A stretch of 64,000 bases of DNA from Aquiflexum lacus (GTDB taxonomy: Bacteria > Bacteroidota > Bacteroidia > Cytophagales > Cyclobacteriaceae): positions 1 to 64,000 of the forward strand of contig NZ_JABFHF010000012.1 in the NCBI RefSeq assembly GCF_015476655.1, written 5' to 3'. The translations under genes and the position numbers were made by a program. Below are positions 1 to 9,033 of the stretch, piece after piece; the stretch's first letter is position 1, and each line of letters starts with the position of its first letter. The notes below the pieces were generated by a model. The model did not search any database and was not told the DNA's origin. It worked only from the letters and a program-made list of their open reading frames with translations.

Positions 1-20
1 GTGACATCTAGGTGGGCTGC

Positions 21-56
21 AGACCTCTCCTGACGTCGAGGTGACAAGGCAAAGTC
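21..56. repeat. Interspersed repeat core, diverged copy
   Basis: This stretch matches the core of the 192-bp tandem unit near 50.3-50.7 kb: both read AGAnnTCTCCTGnCGTCGA followed by nnTGACAAGG and AAG, with scattered substitutions. It lies in the 123-bp gap before the first gene, where I see no coding potential. Two copies 50 kb apart suggest a dispersed non-coding repeat rather than a local duplication. The comparison was made by eye. Confidence 0.5.
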
Positions 57-123
57 CTGTAATAGAATTGAATGCTATTTGTAGTTCCGTACCATCAATT
101 TTCAATTCTGTCATTGGTACCCA

Positions 124-1161
124 TTACAATCCAGCAGTATAAAAACTCCGCATCACCTCCTGCGCTTTTTTGTTTTGAGGGGTAAAATCAGGATCCCTGT
201 CTCTGGGCTGGGGATACCATTTCCAAAAATAGGCTCCTGCCAGCCAGTCTTTATCCCAAACTGTTTCAAAAAATGCCTGATAGCACAAGGCCTGTACCTC
301 TTCCGATAAAGCCACTTCCTTGCGCTCTTTGGGCCAGACCCATGGTTCAATGCCCGCATCCACCGTATTGCAATATCCGATTTCGGTGAAGATTACCGGT
401 TTATTGAATTTCTTTTGGACTTTTTCGATTTCTTTGATTTTTTTATTCCAACCAATTTTCAAAGACGCTAAATCAGGATTGATTCTTTCAGTCAAAGGGA
501 AATAGGCCTGAATCCCTATATAATCCAATGCGTCCCAAAAGCTCACCTTTTCATATTCAGTAAAATTTGCTGCATAGGTCAACTCCCCACTAAAAACAGT
601 CCTGATTTGATCGATCAGGACTCTCCATTCTTTTTCTCTTCCGGAAGTCAACTCCAATTCTGTTCCAATACACAAAATTGGGATCTGATGGGATTCTGCA
701 TAATGGGCAAAGTAAAGGATGAACTCAGAATACTGTCCAAACCATTCTACCCAGTCTTTTTCTGAGTCCATCTCTATGGCACCGGGCCATTCTCCTCTGA
801 CCCAAAGATGCGGTTTAAGAATGGATTCAATCCCCTCTTCCCTCGCTGACTCAGTTGTATATTCAACACCAGTCAAAGACTCTCCCCACCACATTCGGTC
901 TGTATGCTTTTCCCATTTGATATCAGGAAGATTGGGATCGGCTTGCCATCCAAAAGGGGTTTGGGAAATATGGGTCACTCCAAAACTTTCCAAGGAATCC
1001 AATTCCCAGCCTTCCAATGGTTTTGGACTCCCTACCCAACAAACTCCTTTTTGTTTATTTAATACTTTGATGGAACTGACCTCCTCAGCCGCTTGATTTT
1101 GATAAGTCCAAATAGCAAGGACCAGCAAAATCAAAATTCCAAGGAGTAAGGTTTTTTTCAT
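124..1161 (-). CDS. GH113-like glycoside hydrolase (beta-mannanase type)
   Basis: This 345-residue protein has an N-terminal hydrophobic signal or anchor segment (residues 5-19) followed by a TIM-barrel glycosidase. The motif IGTELE (165-170) fits the acid/base glutamate (E168) at the end of strand 4, and VIFTEIGY places the nucleophile at E260. This is the arrangement of clan GH-A families, and the whole sequence resembles GH113, known for beta-mannanases. The substrate cannot be read from sequence. No lipobox cysteine follows the signal, so the protein is probably periplasmic or membrane-tethered. Its ATG overlaps the stop of the upstream gene in an ATGA, which indicates translational coupling as the last gene of a three-gene operon. 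Confidence 0.8.
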   Translation of the reverse strand: MKKTLLLGILILLVLAIWTYQNQAAEEVSSIKVLNKQKGVCWVGSPKPLEGWELDSLESFGVTHISQTPFGWQADPNLPDIKWEKHTDRMWWGESLTGVEYTTESAREEGIESILKPHLWVRGEWPGAIEMDSEKDWVEWFGQYSEFILYFAHYAESHQIPILCIGTELELTSGREKEWRVLIDQIRTVFSGELTYAANFTEYEKVSFWDALDYIGIQAYFPLTERINPDLASLKIGWNKKIKEIEKVQKKFNKPVIFTEIGYCNTVDAGIEPWVWPKERKEVALSEEVQALCYQAFFETVWDKDWLAGAYFWKWYPQPRDRDPDFTPQNKKAQEVMRSFYTAGL

Positions 1162-2378
1162 TTGAATTTGGTCTCGATAATGATGTCATCATGCAAGGTC
1201 CTATGGACAGGGCATTTATTGGCAATTTCCAATAGCTTTTCTTTCTTCTCATCATTCAAATCTCCTTTGATTTCGAGGCTTCGGGTAAATCTGCTGACCT
1301 TTGAGCCTTTTTTATCAAAATCTTCAGAATCCTCTTTGTGCACCTTATCATGATCCAAATAGACCGTTATTTGCTTAAGATCCCAACCTTTTCGGTCTGC
1401 ATACATTTTCAAAGTCATTACCGTACAGGTGCCCAAGGAGGCCATCAACAAATCATAGGGAGTTGGACCTAAATTGTCACCTCCAACTTCTTTGGGTTCA
1501 TCTGCCAATAAATGATGAAATGGTGTTTTAATTTCAGAAGTATAGCCATCCCCAAATAACCTGACTTTTACCTGATGTCCCTTGATGTCATTTTCATTTA
1601 TTTCTATTGGCAAATACTTTTTGGACCAAGTACTGATCAACTCCCCTACATATTGACTTTCCTTTTCTTCAGACAATAAATGATCAGCCCCATCCAAAGA
1701 AACAAAGCTTTTGGGATGAAAGGCGTTTTGATAAAGTTCGGCAGCATTGGATATGTCAACTATTTGATCTTGGGGAGAATGTAAGAAAAGAAATGCCTTT
1801 CTCATCCCAGAAATCAAATCGGGAAGGTTTTTACTTTCCAAATCCTCCACAAAATCTTTTTTGATCCTGAAACTTCTCCCCCCGATATTGACTTTGGCTG
1901 ACCCTTCTTTTTTGATGGTTTCAATATCCGATTCAAAAAGCTTTTTGACATGCTTGGGATTTGCTGGTGCTCCAATAGTGACCACCGCTTCCACATAGTC
2001 AAGTTCTGCTGCCGCAAAAATTACCGCAGCACCTCCCAATGAATGGCCAATTAATAACTTCGGCGCTTCGTAGTTCTTCTCTAAAAAGTCTGATGCAGCC
2101 AATAGGTCCGCCACATTGGAGGAAAAACCTGTGTCTTCAAAATCTCCTTCGGAATTGCCCAATCCTGTGAAATCAAAACTCAATACCGCCACCCCAAGTT
2201 GGGAAAGTGTATTGCTGATATTGCTGACAGCCTTGAAATTTTTTGAACAGGTAAAACAATGCGCAAAAATTGCAAAAAATCTAGGCTTTTCATCCAAAGG
2301 AAGATAAAGCCGAGCTGACAGCTCAAAGCCATCTTTATTTTTGAAATTCAATCTTTCAATTTTCATGGCTTTTTTCAT
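1158..2378 (-). CDS. Bifunctional alpha/beta hydrolase-OsmC family protein
   Basis: The N-terminal half (about 1-265) is an alpha/beta hydrolase with the nucleophile elbow GHSLGG (111-116, Ser113) and an early HCF oxyanion-type segment. The C-terminal ~130 residues form an OsmC/Ohr-type domain with cysteines in SLGTCTVMTL and ANKCPVHRTL. OsmC domains reduce organic peroxides through paired cysteines. The hydrolase partner probably acts on an ester or acyl substrate, but this is inferred. The same fusion is common in Bacteroidetes and other bacteria. A second methionine (residue 5) is an alternative start. The gene lies 11 bp after the preceding lipoprotein gene and overlaps the next gene by 4 bp. 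Confidence 0.88.
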   Translation of the reverse strand: MKKAMKIERLNFKNKDGFELSARLYLPLDEKPRFFAIFAHCFTCSKNFKAVSNISNTLSQLGVAVLSFDFTGLGNSEGDFEDTGFSSNVADLLAASDFLEKNYEAPKLLIGHSLGGAAVIFAAAELDYVEAVVTIGAPANPKHVKKLFESDIETIKKEGSAKVNIGGRSFRIKKDFVEDLESKNLPDLISGMRKAFLFLHSPQDQIVDISNAAELYQNAFHPKSFVSLDGADHLLSEEKESQYVGELISTWSKKYLPIEINENDIKGHQVKVRLFGDGYTSEIKTPFHHLLADEPKEVGGDNLGPTPYDLLMASLGTCTVMTLKMYADRKGWDLKQITVYLDHDKVHKEDSEDFDKKGSKVSRFTRSLEIKGDLNDEKKEKLLEIANKCPVHRTLHDDIIIETKFK

Positions 2379-2389
2379 TTAAGGTTAAG

Positions 2390-3148
2390 TTATTTGATCA
2401 ATTCTACCTGGATATTTTCCAAAAGAATCTCAGACAGCAATTCCAATTTACCTTCTTTATACAAACTGCCCATCTGGTCAACAGGGGTATTTTTATCCTC
2501 GGGCTTATAATTTTCATAATCCTTGAAAATCAATCCATTGACATTGTGTTGTTGAATGGCTTTTCTGAAACGCACCCCGCCCCCATCTGTATGATAAGAA
2601 TAAGCCAGATAATCAATTAAAAAAGTCTCTTTATCAAACCAATACAGGAAGATATCATCGAAATCCTCCCCGCCTCCATCCTCTGAAAAAGTGACTTTCA
2701 CCAAGTGGTAAGTTTTCCCGTCGATTTCATCCTCTCCCAAATAGGTTTTATATACTGCAGGATCATTGAGTCCGTAAGGCAAAAAGGCAAAATAAGCAAC
2801 AGAATTGACCGATCTGCTGAATGCGCCGGTTCGTTCCTCTGTCAATTGTACTTTCTCACCGTTTATTGTTCTTTGAAAGCCCTCATTGTTCAGGACATCT
2901 TTCACCATTCCTGTGGAATCAGAGAATTCCAGGATATATTCAAAGCTATTTGGAGATTTGAAAATCTGATAATTTCTGTCCCGGAAATCAAAACTGATTT
3001 TAGCCTTTTCAAATAATTGACCACCATGAGCGGCTATGGCCTGATCCACTATTTTCTGCGCTTCAGATTTCGTTTCGCAGGATTGGAGCATGAGTAAAAA
3101 AACGATTGCTGCATAAGGTAATAATTTCAAAATGGATAGATTTTTCAT
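2390..3148 (-). CDS. DUF6503-type lipoprotein
   Basis: This is a 252-residue exported protein with a signal peptide ending in the lipobox LQSC (Cys24), so it should be a lipoprotein. After the signal comes an AHGG motif followed by a beta-rich region, which matches the Bacteroidetes DUF6503 family of unknown function. It is probably the first gene of the operon with the hydrolase-OsmC fusion and the GH113-like enzyme. A related protein is encoded at 5980-6711 and shares the AHGGQ segment and overall size, so the molybdoenzyme genes lie between two paralogues. The family assignment is from memory of the AHGG signature and general shape. Confidence 0.7.
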   Translation of the reverse strand: MKNLSILKLLPYAAIVFLLMLQSCETKSEAQKIVDQAIAAHGGQLFEKAKISFDFRDRNYQIFKSPNSFEYILEFSDSTGMVKDVLNNEGFQRTINGEKVQLTEERTGAFSRSVNSVAYFAFLPYGLNDPAVYKTYLGEDEIDGKTYHLVKVTFSEDGGGEDFDDIFLYWFDKETFLIDYLAYSYHTDGGGVRFRKAIQQHNVNGLIFKDYENYKPEDKNTPVDQMGSLYKEGKLELLSEILLENIQVELIK

Positions 3149-3309
3149 TCGATGATTTTTGTTTACAAAATCAAAATTAATGATTTCCAGTTCATAAATT
3201 AATTGATTTGAATTAAACGGTATGTCCTCAATTTGATAAAACTCCTGAATACTAAGGTTCTTCTGTTTTTTATATCTAAATTATAAGCTCTTCATAATAG
3301 ATTTCACTT

Positions 3310-3765
3310 ATGACAACTTCATTTATTCTCAACGGAAAAAAAGTTGAGGTTACGGCAGAATCAGATGCCATTTTACTTTGGACCTTGCGGGAAAGGCTTC
3401 ATTTGACAGGCACCAAATATGGCTGTGGTATCTCCCAATGTGGGGCCTGCACAATTCATCTGGATGGTAATCCTGTGAAAGCCTGTATCATGCCTTTGTC
3501 AGCCGTAGAAGGTAAAGAGGTTACTACCATTGAAGGTCTTTCTCATAACAATTCCCATCCTTTGCAGAAATCATGGATTTCCGAGCAAGTGCCTCAATGT
3601 GGTTATTGTCATTCCGGACAGATTATGCAGGCAGCAGCGTTATTGAAGAAAAATCCGAAACCCAACAGGGATGAAATCATCAAACACATGAACCCTGTTT
3701 TGTGCAGGTGCGGGACCTACACCAGAATTATGAAAGCCATAGAAAAAACCATCCAAAATAGCTGA
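3310..3765 (+). CDS. (2Fe-2S)-binding subunit of a xanthine-dehydrogenase-family enzyme
   Basis: This is a 151-residue electron-transfer subunit. The plant-type ferredoxin cluster site is visible as Cys39, Cys44, Cys47 and Cys59 (CGISQCGAC...C). The second, helical cluster domain has CGYC (97-100) and CRC (132-134). The size and the stand-alone organisation match the small IorA-type subunits of isoquinoline 1-oxidoreductase and aldehyde oxidase relatives. It stops 2 bp before the large subunit gene, so the two form an operon. There is no FAD-subunit gene, so electrons are probably passed to a periplasmic or membrane acceptor (inference). Confidence 0.92.
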   Translation: MTTSFILNGKKVEVTAESDAILLWTLRERLHLTGTKYGCGISQCGACTIHLDGNPVKACIMPLSAVEGKEVTTIEGLSHNNSHPLQKSWISEQVPQCGYCHSGQIMQAAALLKKNPKPNRDEIIKHMNPVLCRCGTYTRIMKAIEKTIQNS

Positions 3766-3767
3766 TC

Positions 3768-5930
3768 ATGGAAAATGAATTGAAAGAAAATACCATTTCA
3801 AGAAGAAAATTCCTGAAAAGAAGCGGTGGATTGACATTTTTGGTTGCCGGCATTGGCATACCGGCTTTTGTTTGGAAAAAGGAAGAATCTGCGGAAAATA
3901 ATGTTCAAATCTCTGCTTGGGTGCATTTAAGCACTGACGGGACCGTCACCATTTATAACCCAGCTGCAGAAATGGGACAAGGAACGATGACCGCTTTGCC
4001 GGCCATTATCGCTGAAGAAATGGATGCGGATTGGTCAAAAGTGAAAATCGAGCATTCGCCTGTTGAACCTAAAATCTACGGGATCCCTTGGGGAGGTGGT
4101 GGAAGAGGCGGAAGCATGTTGACTGTGGGCAGTAGGTCCGTAAGTGGTCATTTTGAAAACCTCAGACAATCAGGGGCACAGGTCAGATTTGTACTGATGA
4201 GCAATGTGGCAGAAAAGTGGGGAGTGAATATTGACGAATTGGAAACACAACCGGGCATGGTCATTCATCCCAAAACAGGCAAAAAAATATCTTACGGAGA
4301 GATCGCTTCCTTTGCAAAATTCCCAGAAGAAATACCTGAAATACCTACAAATAAATTGAAGAAAGTGTCAGAGTTCAGATTGATCGGCAAAGATTTTCAA
4401 AGGTATGATATCCCTGAAAAGGTCAATGGATCAGCAATCTATTCCATAGATATCCAAGTCCCCAACATGGTCTATGGCATGATCAACCGATCGCCAGTAA
4501 ACGGCACCAAACCTGAACTGAATAATGAAGCCGAATTACGAAAAATACCTGGAGTCATTGAAATAGTCAACTTGGATTACGGCATAGGCTTCATCGCAAA
4601 TAGCATAGAGGCTGCCCAACAGGCAAAATATACTGCAGACATCAATTGGAAGGGTCAAACCAAAGCAGATAACCATAACAGCCAATCTGCCTACAAAGAA
4701 TATGAAACATTGGCTGAATCAGGAAATTCAGGCTCTATGGTGGCTAGTTCAGGAGACTTTTCACGGGAGATTCCGAACACCAGAAAAGTAATCCAAGCGG
4801 ATTATAAAAATGATTATGTCTACCATGCCCAGATGGAACCGCTCAATGCAGTGGCTTGGGTCAAAGACGGTGAAGCCGAGGTTTGGGCGGGAACCCAGGG
4901 CACAGATGGGGCAAGGTCAGCTATCGCCAATCACCTAGGCATTGATTTCAAAGCGGTGAATCTTCATCCCTGCTATCTTGGCGGAGGATTTGGAAGGCGG
5001 TCCATGAATGATTTTGTACTAGAAGCAGTGGACCTTTCCAAAGCAGTAAACCTACCAGTAAAATTGATCTGGACCAGAACTGATGATATTCAGTTTGGCG
5101 CATTCAGACCCATTTCTCTTCAGAGATTGGAAGCCGGAATAGATGCTTCCGGTCAGATTAAAGCATGGAAACATGTGGTTGTCGGTACAGGGGGCGGACT
5201 GCTGGGTTCAGGCGCAGACATTCCTTTTTATGACATTCCCAATAAACACATCGAGGTCAGAAATATTGACCATGGAGTCCGGACCAAACATTGGCGGGCG
5301 GTGGGACATGGACCCAACAAATTTGCCATTGAAACCTTTGTGGATGAAATCGCTATTGATCAGAAAACAGACCCTTTGGAATTGCGAAGGCAATTGATGA
5401 AAAATCATCCACGGGAACTTAAGGTTCTGGAAACAGTGGCCAAAATGTCCGATTGGGGCGGAAAAATCCCTCAGGGAAGAGCAAGGGGGATTGGTTTTGC
5501 AGAGCGAAGTGATTCTTTGGCAGCTGGAGTTTGTGAGATTTCCCTGGACCGCAAAAGCGGAAAAATCAAAGTCCATAAAATCTGGTGCGCATTGGATGCC
5601 GGTATCGTAGTCCATCCTGATAATGCCAAAGCTCAGGTAGAAGGTTCATTGGTCATGGGACTCAGCAGTGTGATGTTGGAAAGCATCACTTTTGAAAATG
5701 GGGAAGTACAACAGAACAATTTTCATGACTATCCCATCTTAAGGATGGAAGATGCCCCGGAGCGTATAGACATAGAAATCATTCCTTCTATAGAAAGACC
5801 AACAGGTATCGGTGAGGCAGGGCTGCCTTTTATGGGCGCGATAGTTTCCAATGCTTTTGCATCGCTGACCGGTAAACGCTTAAGGCATATGCCATTTACA
5901 CCTGAGAAGGTATTGGAATTGCTGGGATAG
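3768..5930 (+). CDS. Molybdopterin-binding subunit, xanthine dehydrogenase/IorB family
   Basis: This is the 720-residue catalytic subunit. The N-terminus SRRKFLKRSG followed by a hydrophobic stretch is a twin-arginine signal, so the folded cofactor-loaded enzyme should be exported through Tat. Recognisable molybdenum hydroxylase features include EMGQGTMTALPAI, the glycine-rich PWGGGGRGGS, LGGGFGRR and the GEAGLPFMG segment carrying the catalytic glutamate near the C-terminus. The substrate is unknown; relatives oxidise aldehydes or N-heterocycles. It pairs with the 2Fe-2S gene 2 bp upstream. A Moco biosynthesis fusion gene (9034-9945) lies 3 kb downstream, but no XdhC/CoxI-type maturation gene is visible here. 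Confidence 0.92.
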   Translation: MENELKENTISRRKFLKRSGGLTFLVAGIGIPAFVWKKEESAENNVQISAWVHLSTDGTVTIYNPAAEMGQGTMTALPAIIAEEMDADWSKVKIEHSPVEPKIYGIPWGGGGRGGSMLTVGSRSVSGHFENLRQSGAQVRFVLMSNVAEKWGVNIDELETQPGMVIHPKTGKKISYGEIASFAKFPEEIPEIPTNKLKKVSEFRLIGKDFQRYDIPEKVNGSAIYSIDIQVPNMVYGMINRSPVNGTKPELNNEAELRKIPGVIEIVNLDYGIGFIANSIEAAQQAKYTADINWKGQTKADNHNSQSAYKEYETLAESGNSGSMVASSGDFSREIPNTRKVIQADYKNDYVYHAQMEPLNAVAWVKDGEAEVWAGTQGTDGARSAIANHLGIDFKAVNLHPCYLGGGFGRRSMNDFVLEAVDLSKAVNLPVKLIWTRTDDIQFGAFRPISLQRLEAGIDASGQIKAWKHVVVGTGGGLLGSGADIPFYDIPNKHIEVRNIDHGVRTKHWRAVGHGPNKFAIETFVDEIAIDQKTDPLELRRQLMKNHPRELKVLETVAKMSDWGGKIPQGRARGIGFAERSDSLAAGVCEISLDRKSGKIKVHKIWCALDAGIVVHPDNAKAQVEGSLVMGLSSVMLESITFENGEVQQNNFHDYPILRMEDAPERIDIEIIPSIERPTGIGEAGLPFMGAIVSNAFASLTGKRLRHMPFTPEKVLELLG

Positions 5931-5979
5931 GACTGCTTTTTTAAATTTCAGAATCCAGTTTACAAAGTAAGGGTAGCAT

Positions 5980-6711
5980 TTACTTGTAACTCCTGTAAGC
6001 ATATTCTGCCCGCAAATACAAGTGGTTTCCCAAAGAATCAACCCTGTAACTTTCTCTTTTCGCGGGAAAAAGAATTCCCGTAGAATTATCCCATTCCAAA
6101 TTATATACCAGACTAAAATGGTCTGAAGTTTTGGCTTTGTAGGCAACAATCCTGAAATCTTCGGGATCAAAAAAATACCACCAAATGTCTGTTTCAGGAT
6201 TTTCCGGATCCCCATCAATAACTTTAACTGTTTCCACTTCCTTCCCATCAGGAAGTTTTGACAATCCAAGATAGGAAAGTTGTTTCCCAACATCCAACAA
6301 GTCAAAAGGCTTTGTCATGACATAGTAAGCTGCATCAATATCTCTCTTTTTATTGCGTAGAAACCCTTCATTCTGTATTACATTTTCTCCCATCAAATAT
6401 TGTGTTCTAATCCCATCAAAGATTACTTTATGGGTAATGCTATCCTTTTCCCAAGACATTTTTGCTTCGAAGTAAGGCTTGAGTCTGAATTCATTTTGTT
6501 GTAATGAATGAGATTCAATTTGTCCATCTTCAAAATACAACCAGCTTTCCTTTTCCATAGAAAAAGTCCGTAATTGGTCCCAGGCCATTTGTCCCCCATG
6601 AGCTTCAATTGATTTTTCAATGCGTGAAATAGCCTCTTTATCTCTGCCTGATGAGCAACTCATCGAAATGAACAAAATCAATAGGGCAATAAATTTTAAA
6701 ATGTTGTTCAT
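5980..6711 (-). CDS. DUF6503-like lipoprotein, paralogue of 2390-3148
   Basis: This 243-residue protein has a signal peptide with lipobox SMSC (Cys19). Residues around 36-41 read EAHGGQ, as in the lipoprotein at 2390-3148, and both continue with alternating beta-type sequence and a late WWYFFDP or LYWFDKE segment. It converges with the molybdoenzyme operon, separated from its stop by 49 bp. No function is known. The paralogous pair may bind a related ligand in the periplasm, but nothing in the sequence identifies one. Confidence 0.65.
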   Translation of the reverse strand: MNNILKFIALLILFISMSCSSGRDKEAISRIEKSIEAHGGQMAWDQLRTFSMEKESWLYFEDGQIESHSLQQNEFRLKPYFEAKMSWEKDSITHKVIFDGIRTQYLMGENVIQNEGFLRNKKRDIDAAYYVMTKPFDLLDVGKQLSYLGLSKLPDGKEVETVKVIDGDPENPETDIWWYFFDPEDFRIVAYKAKTSDHFSLVYNLEWDNSTGILFPAKRESYRVDSLGNHLYLRAEYAYRSYK

Positions 6712-6975
6712 AGGTTATGGTGCTTTGGAAGCAAAGTTAAAAATAAGAGCTAACGAATGACAAAAGGTCTAGTAGGATTTTAATTAACCTGAAAAATATA
6801 AACAGTATTTCATTTTTTATAATTTTTGATCGATTTTTTTGAAGAAAAAATTATTTCTAAATAAATTTTTTATAAAAAAAGTAAAAAGTGGATTTATTTT
6901 ATAAATTCACTTTCCATTTATCAAATCTTTGTTGCATTTAATCAAATCCCTTCGTCCTAAGTAAAACTTTCATTT

Positions 6976-7968
6976 ATGGGCATAAAAAAGTCAGTTTCAA
7001 TCATCATACCGAATTTTAATGGTTTAAGTTTACTAGAGCAGTATCTGCCTTATACCATCGAAGCAATAGAAGTTGAAAATGTACCTTATGAAATTATCGT
7101 AGTGGATGATGCGTCAACTGATGGATCCGTTGATTTTCTAAGTCAAAATTTTCCCCAAATAATTATTGTTCAAAATAAAGTAAATGGGGGATTTTCTTAT
7201 ACCTGTAATAAAGGTCTTGAAGCTGCCAAACACGAACTCTGTCTCTTTTTGAATTCAGATGTCAAGCTGACTCCAGGTTATTTTAGTGAACAATGGCAAT
7301 ACTTTGAACTTGAAGATACATTTGGGGTGATGGGTAGAATGCTGACGCCTGATGGCAATAGGATTGAAGGTGCCGCGAAATTACCTGTTCTTAAAGGTTT
7401 CAAAATCAAAGTCAACAAACAATTTTATTCAACTTCCTCCAATAAAAGGAAAACCCCGACCATTTTTCTATCAGGGGCAAATTCCTTGGTGGTGACCAAA
7501 AAAATGAGGGAGTTGGGAGGCTTTGATGAAATTTTCAGTCCTTTCTATTCAGAGGACCTTGATCTTGGATTGAGGGCATGGCGAGTTGGATGGAAATCCT
7601 ACTACGAGCACAAATCCATATGCTACCATCTTGGATGCCATACCATAAAAAGTGCTTGTAAAAGAAGGAAAATGAAATCCATTTATTTCAGAAACAGGAT
7701 GTTATTGCACGCCATACATGTAGAAAGCAGGCATCTTCCTTTTTGGAAAATGCAACTGTTCTTATTTGAAGTTCTCCCGAAATTTTTGATAGGAAATTTT
7801 TGGATCCTAAAAAGCTTTTTGGAATACAAAAAATACAGTGTTGAAATTGAGAACTCTAGGAAATCCCTTGAAATTCTGATGAAGGATCATGAGAGTCACG
7901 TATCGATTTTTGATTTGGAAAAAGATTTTGAGAAATCACTGACATTTCAAAATCCAAAATTTATCTAA
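6976..7968 (+). CDS. Glycosyltransferase family 2
   Basis: This is a 330-residue GT-A enzyme. The N-terminus SIIIPNFNG, the nucleotide-binding VVDDASTDGS and the LFLNSDVK segment (a DxD-like site) are standard for GT2. Later come SGANSLVV and FSPFYSEDLDLGLRAW, the acceptor-side ED motif typical of rhamnosyl- and similar transferases. It probably adds a sugar to a cell-surface glycan from an NDP-sugar on the cytoplasmic face. The upstream 264 bp is strongly AT-rich and holds no other gene. A second GT2 follows 162 bp downstream, but no other polysaccharide genes are nearby. Confidence 0.9.
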   Translation: MGIKKSVSIIIPNFNGLSLLEQYLPYTIEAIEVENVPYEIIVVDDASTDGSVDFLSQNFPQIIIVQNKVNGGFSYTCNKGLEAAKHELCLFLNSDVKLTPGYFSEQWQYFELEDTFGVMGRMLTPDGNRIEGAAKLPVLKGFKIKVNKQFYSTSSNKRKTPTIFLSGANSLVVTKKMRELGGFDEIFSPFYSEDLDLGLRAWRVGWKSYYEHKSICYHLGCHTIKSACKRRKMKSIYFRNRMLLHAIHVESRHLPFWKMQLFLFEVLPKFLIGNFWILKSFLEYKKYSVEIENSRKSLEILMKDHESHVSIFDLEKDFEKSLTFQNPKFI

Positions 7969-8130
7969 ATTATCAACAAATATGTTGCCCATCTGTTCAT
8001 GATATTTGGTATTGTTTCTCTTTGTATTTCAATTCGAACCACGGGTCAAGTAAATTAATATTGAAATACTTCGATTTTTCTTCAGATTGGAATTATTTTT
8101 GATCTTTAGCCATTCCGGTAAATTACATAG

Positions 8131-8895
8131 ATGTTTCCATTAGTCAGTATTATCATCCCATGTTATAATCAGGCTCTTTTTTTAGAAGAAGCAGTCGATT
8201 CTGTTCTGAGCAGCACATATCCCAATTTTGAAATTATTATTGTAGATGATGGCAGTCATGATCATTCTGCTAAAGTAGCTCTCAAAGTCCATCAAAAATA
8301 TCCTGAGATAATACATGTCATCATGCAGGAAAATGCTGGCCCTTCAAAAGCTAGAAATGTCGGCATCAAAGCAGCAAGAGGCAAATATATCCTTCCTTTG
8401 GATGGAGACGACAAAATCAGTAAGGATTATATCAAAGAAGCTGTTGATATATTTGAAAAAAATGAGGAGGTAAAAGTGGTTTACTCCGAAGCTAATAAAT
8501 TCGGGAACAAATCCGGTCACTGGCAACTCAAACCTTTTTCCAAAAAAGCATTGGCATTGGACAACATGATCTTTGTCTCGGCACTTTACAAAAAATCAGA
8601 TTGGGAAAAATGTGGTGGCTATGATACCCGAATGACTTGGGGATGGGAAGATTGGGAATTTTGGATAAATATGCTAAAATCAGGAGGAGAAGTCGTCAAG
8701 CTTCCGATAACTGGTTTTTATTATAGAATAAGGGAAGGATCAAGAAGAAAATCCACTGATAAAGAAGCCAAGCAAAAAACCATTGAACTTATCAATGAAA
8801 AACATATAGATTTCTTAAAAGAACAGATAGGAGGCCCCCTTCGAAACCCAAGGTCCTGGTCGGAAGTGATCAATAAGGTGAGCGGGTGGTTTTAG
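8131..8895 (+). CDS. Glycosyltransferase family 2
   Basis: This is a 254-residue GT2 enzyme with PLVSIIIPCYNQ at the N-terminus, VDDGSHDHS for nucleotide binding, GPSKARNVGI, and PLDGDDK as the metal-binding DxD site. WGWEDWEFW supplies the likely catalytic ED pair. It is shorter than its neighbour and only distantly similar, so it is not a recent duplicate. The stop codon is followed immediately, with no intervening base, by a 126-bp heptanucleotide-periodic array. Confidence 0.9.
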   Translation: MFPLVSIIIPCYNQALFLEEAVDSVLSSTYPNFEIIIVDDGSHDHSAKVALKVHQKYPEIIHVIMQENAGPSKARNVGIKAARGKYILPLDGDDKISKDYIKEAVDIFEKNEEVKVVYSEANKFGNKSGHWQLKPFSKKALALDNMIFVSALYKKSDWEKCGGYDTRMTWGWEDWEFWINMLKSGGEVVKLPITGFYYRIREGSRRKSTDKEAKQKTIELINEKHIDFLKEQIGGPLRNPRSWSEVINKVSGWF

Positions 8896-9021
8896 AAGGA
8901 TAAGGAAGGAAGGATGAAGGATGAAGGGTGGGATTGAAGATTGTTGATATTAGATTTTAGATTTGTTCTTGGTTCTTGCTTCTTGGCTCTTGGTTCTTGC
9001 TTCTCATATCTCATATCTTAA
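8896..9021. repeat. Heptanucleotide-periodic array (18 units)
   Basis: The first base after the GT2 stop begins 18 consecutive 7-bp words: AAGGATA, AGGAAGG, AAGGATG twice, then AGATTTT, AGATTTG, and finally TTCTTGG, TTCTTGC, TTCTTGG, CTCTTGG, TTCTTGC, TTCTCAT, ATCTCAT and ATCTTAA. The words drift but the period stays at 7. It ends 12 bp before the moaCB start. It is one of about nine such arrays in the window. Confidence 0.8.
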
Positions 9022-9033
9022 ACACAAAACCCA

